Shown in pieces: positions 24,052 through 41,200 of a DNA stretch of 64,000 bases. Within the stretch, counting starts at the first letter, position 1, and every line of letters begins with the position of its first letter. The DNA is from Datnioides undecimradiatus (lineage: Eukaryota; Chordata; Actinopteri; Lobotiformes; Datnioididae). A program made the translations under genes and the position numbers. The stretch spans positions 381,501 to 445,500 of the forward strand of contig WARS01000090.1 in assembly GCA_008933995.1 (NCBI GenBank), in the 5' to 3' direction. The notes beneath the pieces are model-generated. The model saw only the letters and a list, made by a program, of their open reading frames with translations, searched no databases and was not told the origin of the DNA.

Positions 24052-25035
24052 CTATCAATGTCATATTTAATGAATTAATTAATTTCTGCATTTAGTTTTT
24101 TTTTGTGGATTTGATGTAGTATTCATTTATTTGTTTTGTGAATTACTTTTTTATTTTGGCGGTTTCGGTCTTCCATACATAAGTGTTGCGTCACATTATA
24201 CCCAATATTTTGATATTTTAAGGCACTTTAGGAGAGACTACACACATATGTATGTATGTGACAGTCATGGAGCTCTTAATAACCTAACTAGATTATTTTA
24301 ATCTCCTACAGTTTCACTATAATAACTTCAGGAACCTAAACTACACTCATTAGTAGTTTTTCTCTATAATATCCCCATAATAACCTGTAAAACACTATAT
24401 TTATGAAGCCGCCTTTAAATGTTTGTTTAAGCCTTTAGCGCGACATCATTAAGGCAGGTCGGTCTCTCATCAGCACCAACTGAAGTATTTGTTGTGGGTA
24501 AACGTGTCGCGCGCAGTATCAGTTGTTGAATTATCGATTTTATTCATAGGGACCCGCATATGTTGTGGTGCGTCACCCCGGGGTGCGCGGCAGATGTGTT
24601 TTCATAAACACTGGCACGCGACTGGCCACGTACAGCTCCCTCTATACCTCCCCCTTAGGTCCCCAGTGTCTCTGCGCGCACACACACACACACTCCACCA
24701 ACCCCCTCCCTTCTCACACACTTATAACGCACACACATACACACTTGCAGGCGCGTCTCTGGGCCCCCCACGTAATTACTGCGGCACTCTTCCCATAAAC
24801 TTAAGCTCAGCACGTCTCCAGTAACAGCAACGTATGCAAATGAGACAGCAGCCCGGACCGGGAGCCTCGAGGAGCCGTGGGAAGCCGTGGGGAGCCTCGC
24901 GCCGAGCCCCGAAGAGCCCTGGGGAGCAGCAGATCTGGCCTGTGGCCCCCTCTTCCAGCAGCTGGCCGCAGTAATCTGATCTGGACACAAAGGAGCCTGT
25001 TGATCAGTGCGTTTCAGCAGGTAAAACGGGCCAAA

Positions 25036-25228
25036 GAGAGAGAGACAGACAGACAGACAGAGAGAGAGAGAGATAGAGATAGCGAGAGACAGAGAGATAG
25101 AGACAGACAGAGAGACAGAGAGAGAGAGAGAGAGAGACAGACATAGAGACAGAGAGAGACAGAGAGAGAGACAGACAGAGAGAGACAGAGAGATAGAGAC
25201 AGCGAGAGACAGAGAGAGAGAGAGAGAC

Positions 25229-25263
<35 letters not shown>

Positions 25264-25320
25264 CAGAGAGAGAGAGACAGAGAGAGAGACAGACAGAGAG
25301 AGAGAGAGACAGAGAGAGAC

Positions 25321-25359
<39 letters not shown>

Positions 25360-25376
25360 CAGAGAGAGAGAGAGAC

Positions 25377-25409
<33 letters not shown>

Positions 25410-25444
25410 GAGACAGAGAGAGAGACAGCCAGAGAGAGACAGAC

Positions 25445-25475
<31 letters not shown>

Positions 25476-25529
25476 CAGAGAGAGACAGAGAGAGAGAGAG
25501 ACAGAGAGAGAGAGAGACAGAGAGAGAGA
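25036..25529. repeat. Long (AG)n/(ACAG)n purine-rich tract
   Basis: About 490 bases built almost only of AGAG and ACAG units on the plus strand. It has near-mirror symmetry over long stretches and only rare T or C outside the ACAG units. The reverse strand reads TCTC/CTGT, which produces long spurious Leu/Ser open frames. Such tracts can form triplex DNA and are prone to length change. It lies 3.7 kb upstream of the dla TATA box. Confidence 0.9.
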
Positions 25530-26164
25530 CGGCCCGGGTCTTGTCTTTAAGTGTCTGGAACAGATGCACAAGTCTGAGGACAGCACAGCAAAACCAACCT
25601 ATGACTGATATCTAAATGTAAACACGTGCAGAAAATCACTTATCACTCGATATTTAGCAGCGTGGGGCGATTTTAATTATCAACGTGATTATTAATTAGT
25701 ATCATTTCGCGACGTTAACCGCAGTTTTTAGTGCGTGAGCGTCAGTGAGGGCTCGGGGGAGGCGTGCGTAAAGACGCCTCCTCAGAAAGTGCTGATTCAA
25801 ACCCAGTTCCTTCAGGCTTTTTGTCCTAGTCTGCATTTAGCACGAGTGGCCTCTAAGACACCCTCCCCTCCTCCTCCTCCTCCTCCTCCACCGCGCCCTC
25901 CTTCTCGTCTCAACTCCATCCAACCCTGGCAGTGTTGGTCTGCTGCCTTGCTCCTCCTGCAGAGAATGGAACCGCCAACCGCGCGGCGGCACCGCCACGG
26001 GGGCCGGGACTCGCTGCGCCCCGCAACACGGGGTGCGAGCTTTCACTGCGGGTGCAAATGCGTCAATATTTTCCGCAATGATGAGGTATCAGTGTAAAAA
26101 AAAAAGAAAAAAATCGATTGATCATCACACAGAAGCGCCCCCCCCCCTCCTCCCCTTCCCCAAT

Positions 26165-26345
26165 CACCGCTTCATATGATCGATATCGTGTGATGCGCGC
26201 CGTGTTTACGTTCCCACGAGTGACCATGTGGTGTCTCCTCTTCGGGGACCAAGAAAAGGAAAAAACCTCCTGGCTTCCCCCTCGCCATATGGCCCCGGAG
26301 GGCCCATACCGTTACAGGTCCTTTAACATGCTTCCAGTTGAGTGT
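26165..26345. promoter_or_regulatory. Candidate regulatory segment with RBPJ word
   Basis: A non-repetitive island containing TTCCCACG (26211-26218), a perfect reverse RBPJ word (CGTGGGAA). CATATG E-boxes lie near 26173 and 26285, and a palindromic CCGGAGGGCCC stretch follows. Delta genes respond to Notch feedback, so an RBPJ site upstream of dla is plausible. Motif evidence only. Confidence 0.3.
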
Positions 26346-28077
26346 AGACGGAGCCCGGTGGACAGAGGCGCATAGAGACGTGCGCTTCAGGCCGGAGGAG
26401 GGCAGGAGGGAGGGAGGGGAGCAGGGAAATAAACGTCGTTTTCTGGATGTGGAGGAGGAGGGGGGTGGTTAGTGGCAGATGGCTTGTAAGGGTCTGTCCG
26501 CGTCTGAAGGCGTGTCGTGGTCCTTCACTGAAGACCCCCTTCCTCCCCCCTGCTGCATTCACAATCAATGGAAATTAAAGCGCAGAGAATAGATGAATAG
26601 TCAGACCCCGAGTCACCCTTTTTTGTTTGGCGCAGCTACTGGTGGGCAGGAGTTAAACTACAGCAGCCCCCTACAGTAGCACTTTAGTTAAACAGCCAGA
26701 GCTCAGCCAGCAGCATCTTGGCCAGGAGAAATAAAGGGGGACAGAGAACACACTGTAGGGACAACAGCGTCCAAACTGGGCAGGTCTTAGTTTTACAGGT
26801 CCAGCATCCTGGTTCGCCCCGGATCGCTGTGAGCTGTGACCTCTCTGTGCTGCTCTCCTGGCCCCAGTTCAGTTTCTGTTGTAGCATTTTTCAGTTTTAG
26901 ATGCAAACACTGCAAATGGTACTGATAACGCACTAACTGGTGGCCTGTTTGGGAGCAAACAGGAAGGCAGAAGATCAAGGTTAATTCTGGTGGGAGCAAC
27001 GTTTCAGTCAAATGAATATGATTAACACAAGCTCCGCAGGGTTATAGTGGAGGGCTCGGCTCCAGCTCCTCATGATTTCACTTTCTGGATATTAAAAGTC
27101 CAGTTGGTCAACTTTTAAAGTTCAGAGCGGCACCAAGCTGCGATCTGCTCCACATAGACTTTATGGAAGCTGTAAAACATTTCAAAGCGCCTCCCCTGAA
27201 ACACCGAAGAAGTCTCTTCTTCGTCTTCCTCCCCGGAGTGAAACTATAATTGATTCTCTTGTCTCTATCAGAGGTTAATTGTGACGGTCACGGTTCAGCC
27301 GGCGTTTGTTCTGAGAAATAGCTCGGTGTGAAAGGAGAGATGGACAGGTTTATTAATGGAGGAGGACTTTGTTTGGTTGTAGCTGCCATTGATTAGAGGT
27401 AATAAGTAACTACAGACGCATCAGCCGCGTTACGCGACACGAGAGGACGGGAAAGGGAAAGCATGTCACTTTGCTGAGGAGGGGGGGGGTCTGTCGGGAG
27501 GAGGGGTCTGACAGCCGCGGTGTGGGAGACGGACCACAGCAGCAGGTAACGGACACCGGGGAAACGCCGCAAAACAGAAGCCGTGATGCGCATATCTGAG
27601 CACAGTGACGCAATGCACGTGCACGGCGCGGTAGCCCGGCCGCGCGTGCAGCTTGCCATCGGTCCCATTATACGGCAGAAAAAAATCACACTTCTAATGA
27701 ACGACCTAATTAAGAAACAACCCCCACACACCCGCCGCCACCTCCTCTTGCTCCTTATTCGCACGCGCGCGAGCGCACGCGCACACGCCGCCGTCACACA
27801 GAGACACAAATATGACCTTAAACAACGGCCCATCATCTTCTGCTCCTCGCGCTGCGCAGGATCGGGTCAATATTTAAAGAAGAGGAGAAGAAGAAGAAGA
27901 AGTAAATGTATGCGACATTTGTCTGGTTATGTTTGACGTGAGGTGAAAAGTGTGTGTGTGTGTATAGAGAGCATTGTGTATGGGGCGTGTGGGCGCGCGC
28001 GCAGCCAAGGGAGGCGCGCGCACGCTGTTATTGAGGGGAGAGCAGGTGCTGGCCGAATTACCATACAGCTGAGGGGG

Positions 28078-28116
28078 GAGAGAGAGAGGGAGAGAGAGAG
28101 AGAGAGAGAGAGAGCA
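28078..28116. repeat. (GA)n tract
   Basis: GA dinucleotides over about 38 bases with one GGA interruption. Confidence 0.9.
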
Positions 28117-28228
28117 AACTTACTCCCTCACCACACACACAATAACAAAAGTTCCCCCTGGCCACGCGAGCGACTCCGGTGCGCGCGCGCCCGCTTGCAC
28201 GCACGCAAACACATGTATACACACGCGG

Positions 28229-28250
28229 GTTTTTTTTTTTTTTTTTTTTT
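28229..28250. repeat. Poly(T) run
   Basis: A run of about 21-22 T. A second long T run lies at about 28564-28580. Neither shows other signs of a retrocopy. Confidence 0.85.
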
Positions 28251-29076
28251 TAATCTTAGCCTCAGAGAATGAGGAGAAGGGGAGAGCAAAATGGAAAAGC
28301 AGGAGTCCAGCCCCTCAAGTCGTTTACCTCACCGCGCAGCGCTGCCAAGGAATGTTTTCTTTGGTCTTTTCAGTCGATTCAAAGCATCAGATTCTTCCCA
28401 CAACCAGAAATACCAAAATTTACGGGGTGTGTGTGCGGGGGAGGAAGGAGGGAGGAGGAGGGGTGTAAACAATTAACTGAGTCAGAGTTTGACCAAGAAA
28501 CATTTTTTCTCTTTTTATGTGAGAAGCTTTGAATCAGCCTCACAGTTTTTCTTTTGATTGGGGTTTTTTTTTTTTTTTTTGGTTTTTTGTTTGTTTTTTT
28601 GGCATTTTCCCCAAAACATTTTTGAGACGATGAAAAAACAAAACAAAACAAAGAAGTTAGCCCAGCGAGGCAACAGCTGGAGGGATCAATTGGACCACAT
28701 GTCATCAGCATCCTGTCAGAGGGGAATCTGGCCCGTGCAGGTCCGTCTACAGTCCACGCTGAATCTACACGACACTACTGTATGATCAACAATCTGCAGA
28801 AATAAACAAAACGGTCACTTTAACCCTGTAAATGAGAGAGCGGCCCCCTCTAATCCTGTTCTGCACAGACACGTGAATGCACCACGCATTAGCAGACTTT
28901 TCTTTCACTCTATAAAAACAACGTGTTTTCCCTTTTCCCTCAACAGGTGATCCGAGAGATCCCCCCCGTCTCTCAGCGGAGTCACGCTGCTTTCTTTTTA
29001 AGTTTCACTTCGTGTTTCGTCCAAATACTTTCACACGTCTCCATTCTGGGCTCAGACATTAACGCTGTGTGTGCTG

Positions 29077-29078
<2 letters not shown>

Positions 29079-29108
<30 letters not shown>
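29079..29108. repeat. (CTG)10 trinucleotide repeat upstream of the dla promoter
   Basis: Ten perfect CTG units, ending about 130 bases upstream of the dla TATA box. It is non-coding on present evidence. Confidence 0.95.
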
Positions 29109-29109
<1 letters not shown>

Positions 29110-29146
29110 GGGTACAGGGAGGCTGTTGGGGTACTTGCATGGGATC

Positions 29147-29280
29147 CCATTGTGGAGAGCCGGGCCAGATTGGGAGGTGAAGTCGGGGAGGAGGAGGGGG
29201 TGCATTTGCATGTTATTACCATAGCATGTGTCAGGCCGTATATAACAGGCTGCAGGCGGCCTTGGCTGGAGACAGACGCA
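29147..29280 (+). promoter_or_regulatory. dla: dla core promoter (TATA, CCAAT, octamer, SOX word)
   Basis: A good TATA box, TATATAA, lies at 29239-29245, so transcription should start near 29270. Upstream are an octamer ATTTGCAT (29204-29211), an inverted CCAAT box (ATTGG, 29169-29173) and a reverse SOX-type word CCATTGT (29147-29153). Octamer and SOX words fit POU/SoxB control of Delta genes in neural progenitors, known for vertebrate Dll1. The 5' UTR would be about 560 bases, unspliced, and contains several upstream ATGs (for example near 29321, 29653 and 29657). Confidence 0.65.
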
Positions 29281-29833
29281 CAGTTCACAGTGAGGAAAGA
29301 CATTAGGAGGAAGAAGGAAGCATGTTGGACCAGTGACAAATCCGTCCTTGGGTTAGACCAAGACCTTCACACACAAAGCTGCTTCCTAAAATTTGTCACT
29401 TTCTTCACAAAAAAAACAAAACGAAACAAAACAAGGGAACCGTTTTTCTCTCTTTACGCATTGGATTAACGCTTTTTAACGGAACCGGAGGACTTCTTCT
29501 GTTTTGTATTCGCCACCGCGCACTCGCACAAGTTCGCAGATCTTGTTTTGTGATTTTACTTTTATTTATTTGTTGTTGTTTTTTTTTTTTACTTGAAAGG
29601 TTTTGGGATTTATCCTTTTTTCCCCCCCTTTTTGGCCGTTGCTCCTCGGGACATGAATGAGAGCGGCGCGGCTGACAGCGGCAGCAGTTGATGAGAAAAC
29701 CCCGTGAGGCGACAGAAACGTGCTCGATGCATCTTCCTCAGAGGGATTGAACAGGAGGAGGCACCCTGAGGACAAGCCGAGCCCCGAGACTTTTTACTTT
29801 ATTTATTTATTATTTATTATGTATTTATTTAAT

Positions 29834-34775
<4,942 letters not shown>

Positions 34776-35860
34776 CGAGCCACCAATGGGCTGCCCGTTG
34801 CTCATTTGCTCTATGGGAGAGTTTTTATACTCCTTCAGATGCTGCTCTAACCCTAGGGGGAGGTGTCCCGCCTTGAGACTGCTGCTGATACTGAGACGTT
34901 TAACTGATATTCAGAGTGAGCTGGTTCTCTACTGGAAACTAAGCGCAGGCAGCGGCGGCCTGTGGGATAAGAACTGGCGGGGTAAAAAAAATAAATAAAA
35001 TAAAATAAAAAAATAAAGAAAAAAGATTAAAGTTTACGGTTGAAAGTAAACTGCCACTTAGCTTTCTGTTCTGCCTTTTATCGGGGGTGAGGGGGTAAAA
35101 ATGAAAAGAGATATAAACAGACGCGTGTCTCGTGGCGATAACGTGCGACGCTGCGATTTTTGTTTTTGCAACATTTGCACCCAGGCCTTTTCTCTAACCC
35201 ACACGCCGTTGCTGAGCGCAGGAACTGCATCAAACGGTGGATGTTTGGCCATACTGGCCTGTTCTTCATGAGGCTGTTCACATGGGCTGTGCACCCATCA
35301 GTGCACCTGTGAAGACTGTATGTATACTTGATCACTGTGTTAACTGAAGTGCGTTTTCTTCCCTGAGCCCTCCAAACCATTTATGACATAGTATTGTTCA
35401 TTTTCTTTAATTTTGGTTTCCTGTTTTTTGGGGCATGAAAACTTTGTCTTAATTAAAAAAAAAAAAAAAAAAAGTTGCTTTTTTTGATACAGATTGTCCT
35501 TTTTGTAAAATAAAGAAATTAAAAAAAAAACAAGAAAAAAGTTATGATTTAAAATTATGATTTAATTTAAGTTAATTTAATGATTTTTGTGTTATTTTTA
35601 TTTTGTATTGTATATTTGTGATGTTTGTTATGATTATTTAAGTTGGCTTTTCTTAAAAAAAAACAACGATATTTGCAAAGGCACTTCAGGTCAATGGGAC
35701 TTTTTCTTTCTTTGTTTTTTTGTTTTTGTTTTCAAGAAAAATGTTATTTAAGAGGGATTGTACTGTACAAATTGTTATGTTACTGTCTCCTGTACCGTTT
35801 TTGAATGAAGGAATTAGCCAAGACTATTTTTCCAAATAAATATTGCTAAACGTGACACGC
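34776..35860 (+). other. dla: dla 3' UTR
   Basis: After the stop codon the plus strand is AT-rich with many T and A runs and no coding signal. Poly(A) hexamers AATAAA lie at 35509-35514 and 35835-35840; the latter is followed by a shift to less AT-rich DNA and is taken as the main end. An A-rich ATAAA cluster near 34985-35020 could serve as an early site. Confidence 0.6.
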
Positions 35861-38104
35861 TCCTAATTGCGTCCCAACTTTTTGCCACGTCCGTCTGCGG
35901 GCGCTCGGAAAAACACTTCTTTTCTTGAGGGCCTGTGAGCAAAGTTAATCAGTAACATCTGTTGTCTTCCCCTGGCGACCCCATAGTGGGCTTTTCTATG
36001 CCGACACTGTTGGCTACTGCCAGAAGTTGAAAGTGTCTCCCTGGAGACGGGAGAGGGGGCCTATTCACAAAAAACAATGTCCCTACGCTAGATTTACCAC
36101 TCCTGTTTCTGCCCCTGAAGAACAAGTCAGGTAATTCATGGCTCTAAAATTCAGATCAATGCAGAGTAACGCCTACTGGACATCCAGCTCTCTGGGTTTT
36201 GGGTTTCCATCCTTCCTGTTTGTACCAAAAATAGCTTAAATCACTTTTAGGATACCTCGAGCTGTTCGCCACAGCCGGGGTTTTGTCCCGAGCTCAACAA
36301 CAAACTGGCGTTCACAAGCAAACATTTAGCTTTTTGCTAATTTTTCAAACGCAATTAACTCGTTAAATTCCCCTCAGCCTGCGCTCTTAATTGCCCCACA
36401 AAGGCGTTGATTGTACTTAGACGCAAATAACTGTAAATCATCAGCCCGGCGGAGCTGGCCTCTGGAGGGGTTTATAACCCCACGGCATTATGGGAACAGA
36501 CTTCGGCAGACAATGATGGAATTGACAATGGGGCACACAAAAGGCCACCCTTGGGAGAGCCTGCGTGTCCCTCGGCATGCTGGGAGAAAGAGAGTAACAG
36601 GAACAGATGTTGTTGAGTAACAGATGCCTTCTGGCCAGAGTTCAGCCGCGACCAGCCAGACCTTCAAAGGCCGGAGCTGCTGTAAAGAAAAGAAAAAAAG
36701 ACAGAATATCTATGGGTCTTTAAGAAAAGACAGCGTCTGCATTGTCCTCCTGGTAAATAAGTTGGGATTTTGAGAAACGGCAGAGATAAGAGAACACCTA
36801 AGACCACTTTGTGTGTCGGTGGGTGCGGACAAAAGGGCCCACAGTACATCTGCCGGAGCACAGGAAGCATTCAGGCCGCAGTTTGAGGAATAAAGGAGTG
36901 TTATTTTTCACATTTTAAAGAACCGACATCGGGAATTTTGAAGCAAAACTGTCGAAAAGTCACATTTAACTCACTAATTGTTCAGAAAACAGGGAAAATG
37001 TCCTTCACGCTACCTGTTTTGAGCTTGTGCTGTCCAAGAACCGGTCCAAAACCCAAAATACACCCCGTTCATCCAGTTGATTCATCGATTAACGGACTAA
37101 TCGTTTCTAAATATGAACCTGTTTCATACACGAAGGCTTGTTCCCATTAAAGTGTCCCTTGTTGACCACATTAATATACGAGTCTATCGATCCTTTTCCC
37201 TTCTCACGATACTTTCGCTCTTTTTCAAACCGTGTTCGTTAAATGCAAAGCTTAGTTTTCAACTTTCTGCGCCGAGTCATTCACGTGCAGGTCTGATTTC
37301 AGCCCGTTCAGCGTGTCAGGCGCTGAAAATTTGACCATTTTAAGATCATTTTTGCTTAAATCCTTCAATATTTTGTGCTTATTCAAGGCAGAAACGTGTT
37401 TATCAGAGCGAGTTCATCAACAGGTTGACTTGTTTTGACAAGAACTAATTAAAAAGGATCATTAGATGAAATTAGATCAATGTCTGTTGCAGTTAAGACC
37501 TCGCAAATTCAAATTTAAGGCTATTTAATGACTTTTTTTTAATTTAATGACTTTGAGGACCTGCGTTAGCGGATTAAATCATTAAATGTGAGAATAAGCT
37601 TTCCGCGGTGACGACGCAGGCAACTTTAAATGCATCAGGTGTCTGAAAAGTGAAGATATTCAGCTTTATATGAGCACGTTATAAAATTAATTTTGTTAGT
37701 ATTTTACATACAAAACACAGAGGCAGCTTTTAAAAACCTATGTAATGTAAATCGTTACTGGTGAAGCCGCCTTGCTGGATATAAACTAGTTAATAATTAA
37801 TGAATAGTGATATCTGATTAAACATTAATGCCTCAGTAGTGATACTCCAACATTAAGACACAAGCAAAACACCTGGAGAGCTTCGTTACTCTCAGTGCAC
37901 GCCAGGTTTAATCTTTAATATCAAGAGTTAATCTGTTAGAAAAGCATCTTTGCGACGTTTTAAAGACGCTTTTATTCAAACAAATCTGGACTTTCGTTCG
38001 ACCGACGCGCCGCGCAAAGGGTGAAATCCAGTTTTTGACTTGAATTAAAGTAAATCTGATGAAGTAAAAAGTAAAACCAGACAAAAGGTTTGAGTTCAGG
38101 GAGG

Positions 38105-38155
<51 letters not shown>

Positions 38156-38210
38156 CTGGAGACCCTTGTGAATCCAATAACGAGCAGCTGTCCTGGAGCC
38201 ATAGAAGACT
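35861..38210. other. Intergenic DNA between the convergent dla and zbtb45 genes
   Basis: About 2.3 kb without a gene. At 36400-36600 a non-repetitive segment holds a SOX-type ACAATGG (36525-36531), a second GACAATGATGG word and ATTATGGGAAC, and may be a downstream dla enhancer. The rest is AT-rich, with a (CA)n run at 38106-38153. Confidence 0.45.
38106..38153. repeat. (CA)n microsatellite
   Basis: Uninterrupted CA dinucleotides over about 47 bases, just beyond the presumed zbtb45 poly(A) signal. Confidence 0.95.
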
Positions 38211-38211
38211 T

Positions 38212-41200
38212 TTTATTTGGAGAAAGAAATCTTTGAAATCACTCATTTTTAAAATTCAATTAATTCATTGAGTACAACATCTAAGTTCTCAGAAAAAGTT
38301 AAAATCATGCCTTTAGTCTTTTTATACATAAAAGATGTGGTTTTACGATGACATGGGATTTTTTTTCTTTTTATAAAATGACTGCTGCTTCTTCTTCTGA
38401 CATATTTAACCTCTGTTAAAGAAATATTAACGTAGAAAAACAATTAATCAGCTTCCCTCCCGGTAAAACAGAAGAACAGAAACAAAAAGGCATAACACAG
38501 TACGTTACAATGCGCTGACATGGCTTCAAAGCACACATATTACAGTACTGTACAAGGGTCCGCCTCAGACAAAATGCACCAAAGAAGCACTTCCACTGCC
38601 GACCGAGGGTGGATCAAACCTCTGAGACAGCTCAACACTGCTTATTTACCAAACCCAGACCACAGCATGGTGTTGGCAACTGGCAAATGAGGTAAAGATT
38701 TCCAAAAAACAAACAAAAACAGAGCACCAAAGGGTTTGGCGTTTGAATTTTTGATATAGCTTATGACCAAGGGTGAGTTGGACGAGTGTGCGTCCAGCTC
38801 CCCCGAGCGCCGGGCGACACAAACCGCCCAGTCTGCAAATTTACTTGCAACGTTCAGAGGCCAGTGAGCGCACGCTGCCGGGCCCGCTCCCCGTAAATAA
38901 GCAGGTTCACTGCCACATTTAAAACAAACGAGGACATTTGATGTCCGTGTTTATAGCGAAGTCCAGGCGGAAAGGATTTGAATCTACGTCTTTTCGCCGG
39001 ATTCGCTCGCTTTTAAAATAAAGACAAGTCGCAAATTTAAAATGAGATTTCCGTCAAATCATCTCATCGCTAGCATAAAAACAAAACGTCTCACTCGTCA
39101 GGGAGGCCCGCTGAGGAAATCATGTCAATTAGAAGGCTCTTACAAAGCTTAAGTAAACTACTGAATATCATATAATGCTTCGACTGACAAACGTTAAGGA
39201 AAATGAGTGAAAAGCAGGGACAGGTTAGGTCTTCTGAAGATCGCCTCTCAGGCGTAAAGAAAAGGAAAAGGAAAACAATCTCAGGCCAAATGTTTCAGGG
39301 GACAACAACGTCTATATCTAATCACATGATGTGCAAACTTAACTGTGCATAGAGATCAAATTGTAATAAATATTAATGTGATAATCGACGTTATCACCGG
39401 CTTGACTTAGTCAAAGCTCGTAGGGGTGATTGTACATTTTCATGATTAATTTAGTTTTACTAAAACATTAAAAAGTTGTTTTTTTTTCTTTTAATAGTGC
39501 TGCGAGAAAAGCTTTTATCGTTGTTTTTTTTTTTAATTTTAAGCAACAAACACTTCCCATTTATTATCAACCAGAGCCCCAAAAGACAAAACACAAACAC
39601 TCAATAAAAATCCCAATAAAAATCATTGATTTGTCGTAGTTATTCAACCAAAGTTTAACTTCCTCTGAATGGCTCTTTCGCTTTAAAAGTTAGTTTTTTT
39701 TGTTTTTTTTTAATGTTCTGCCTTATTTCTGCATCAAAGAGTCACATGAGCAACAGAGAACAAACTGAGCGTTATAGCGATGTACAGGAACTTTACATAG
39801 AAGTACTTTAATAAGCTCTCGAAAAGTAAACGGTTCTGTCTTAGCTTTCGCTTTTCACGGTTTCTTCGTCTGATGTAGCTTAAAAGATGAAGCATAATGC
39901 CTGTCTTTGGACCACCGAGGTAATTGTAGGCGTGTGTGTGTGTGTGTGTAATGTGTGTAAAACTTGCTGAAATGTTTCCCAAACACTTCGAATGAGAAAA
40001 TAGTGTCCCTCCGAGCCGTCAGGGGCTCGTCCTGGTTCGAGGTATATGATCCTGGGGCCGACCAGTGGCGCCTGTGGAAAATGTTACAAAGCTGTCTGAT
40101 GGATGATGGTGAATTTCATTCACACTGCTGTGCATCACGCCTCCTCACCTCTCCTCCCTCCCCCCTCCCTCCCCTCCCTCCCCTCCCCTCCCTGCTGTAG
40201 TCTCACTCTGCTCCGACTACCTCTCCTTCTGCGTCCAATCATTCATCAGCGACCCTCTTTGTCGCCCCGGTTTGCTCCTGAATAGCGCCGGGCTCCATTC
40301 ACCTTCAATTCAGTTGATTCAGGAAGCGTTGTGGCGACGCCGCGGCTCTTTAAAAAGGTGCGTTCTCGCACTGCGGAAAGCGAATTCGCCTCTCGACTCC
40401 GTTCAGACAATCTCACTGTCTTTAAGCTACAAACAGGCGGCGGATGCGTCAGGAGAGTCATTAGCCGCGGCTCGCTAACAACACGTGTCTGGCTGCAGCC
40501 GAGTGTGTGCGTCTTGTTATTTCCCTCAAGTTTAACTCCCCCTTTCAATGAAGAGGAGTAAAACAGCTTTTGGATATCTGCTCTGTTCCAGTTTGCCTAA
40601 ACCTGAACAATACGTCGACCTCGCACGGCTGAGCCTCGAAGCTAATTTCCAATTTGCGTTCGCCTTCATATACAAAAAGTGATTTTAAGGCGAATCAGAG
40701 CTCTATAGTGCTTTTTAATTGAGCTGAACCAGGGTCATTGTCGCGTTAGATCCACGTCTAACCTTCGAAGAAGTCGTATTCTTCCACATTTTGAAGGCGC
40801 CGCTCGCTCTGCGATGAGGTCAAAATGTTAAAATGCGCGTGTCGGCACAGGATCAGCTCGTCTGGGTGGATCTGCGTCCACACCAGGTTTGTCATGGTTG
40901 GTTTAGACAAGCTGCGGCGTGACTGGTACTTTTAATGAGAACGTGCTAACGAGCTAACGCGACGCCTTTAACTGGCTTCGCCCGGCTGCTGCGACGGGAG
41001 CGCGGCGTAGTTAAATCGCTACAAGAAGTCGGACGAACAAACCCGGGGACGAAACAGAGCAGACTCCGATTCTCAGCTTGAATTAAATGAATTGAGGGTG
41101 AATGAAACTCTGCAGCAGCCCCCTCCCACCCCCCATGTCCCCCACTAACCCACCCTTTCCCCTTTTCCCCTCCCCAGCCCCGCCCTCCCCTTCTCGCCGT

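Larger units (their letters stand above)
19001..29160. other. Large gene-free region upstream of dla; candidate regulatory territory
   Basis: About 10 kb with no supportable exon. Long stretches are strongly strand-biased, such as C-rich 19160-19480 and G/GA-rich 19550-19830. Embedded are non-repetitive segments of mixed composition that look like regulatory DNA, with SOX-type ACAATGG words at 19868, 20092, 21541 and 21872 and on the reverse strand at 22440. RBPJ-type words lie at 24876-24883 and 26211-26218. The long proline- or serine-rich open frames here follow base-composition bias and microsatellites, not genes. Confidence 0.5.

Noticed and set aside
24655..25586. Long Leu/Ser-repeat open frames on the minus strand (up to about 300 codons)
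   Set aside because: They are the translation of the AG/ACAG simple repeat, have no domain or splice context, and stay open in more than one frame.
28229..28580. Long T runs as tails of minus-strand retrocopies
   Set aside because: No coding or SINE-like sequence precedes them, and no target-site duplication was seen.
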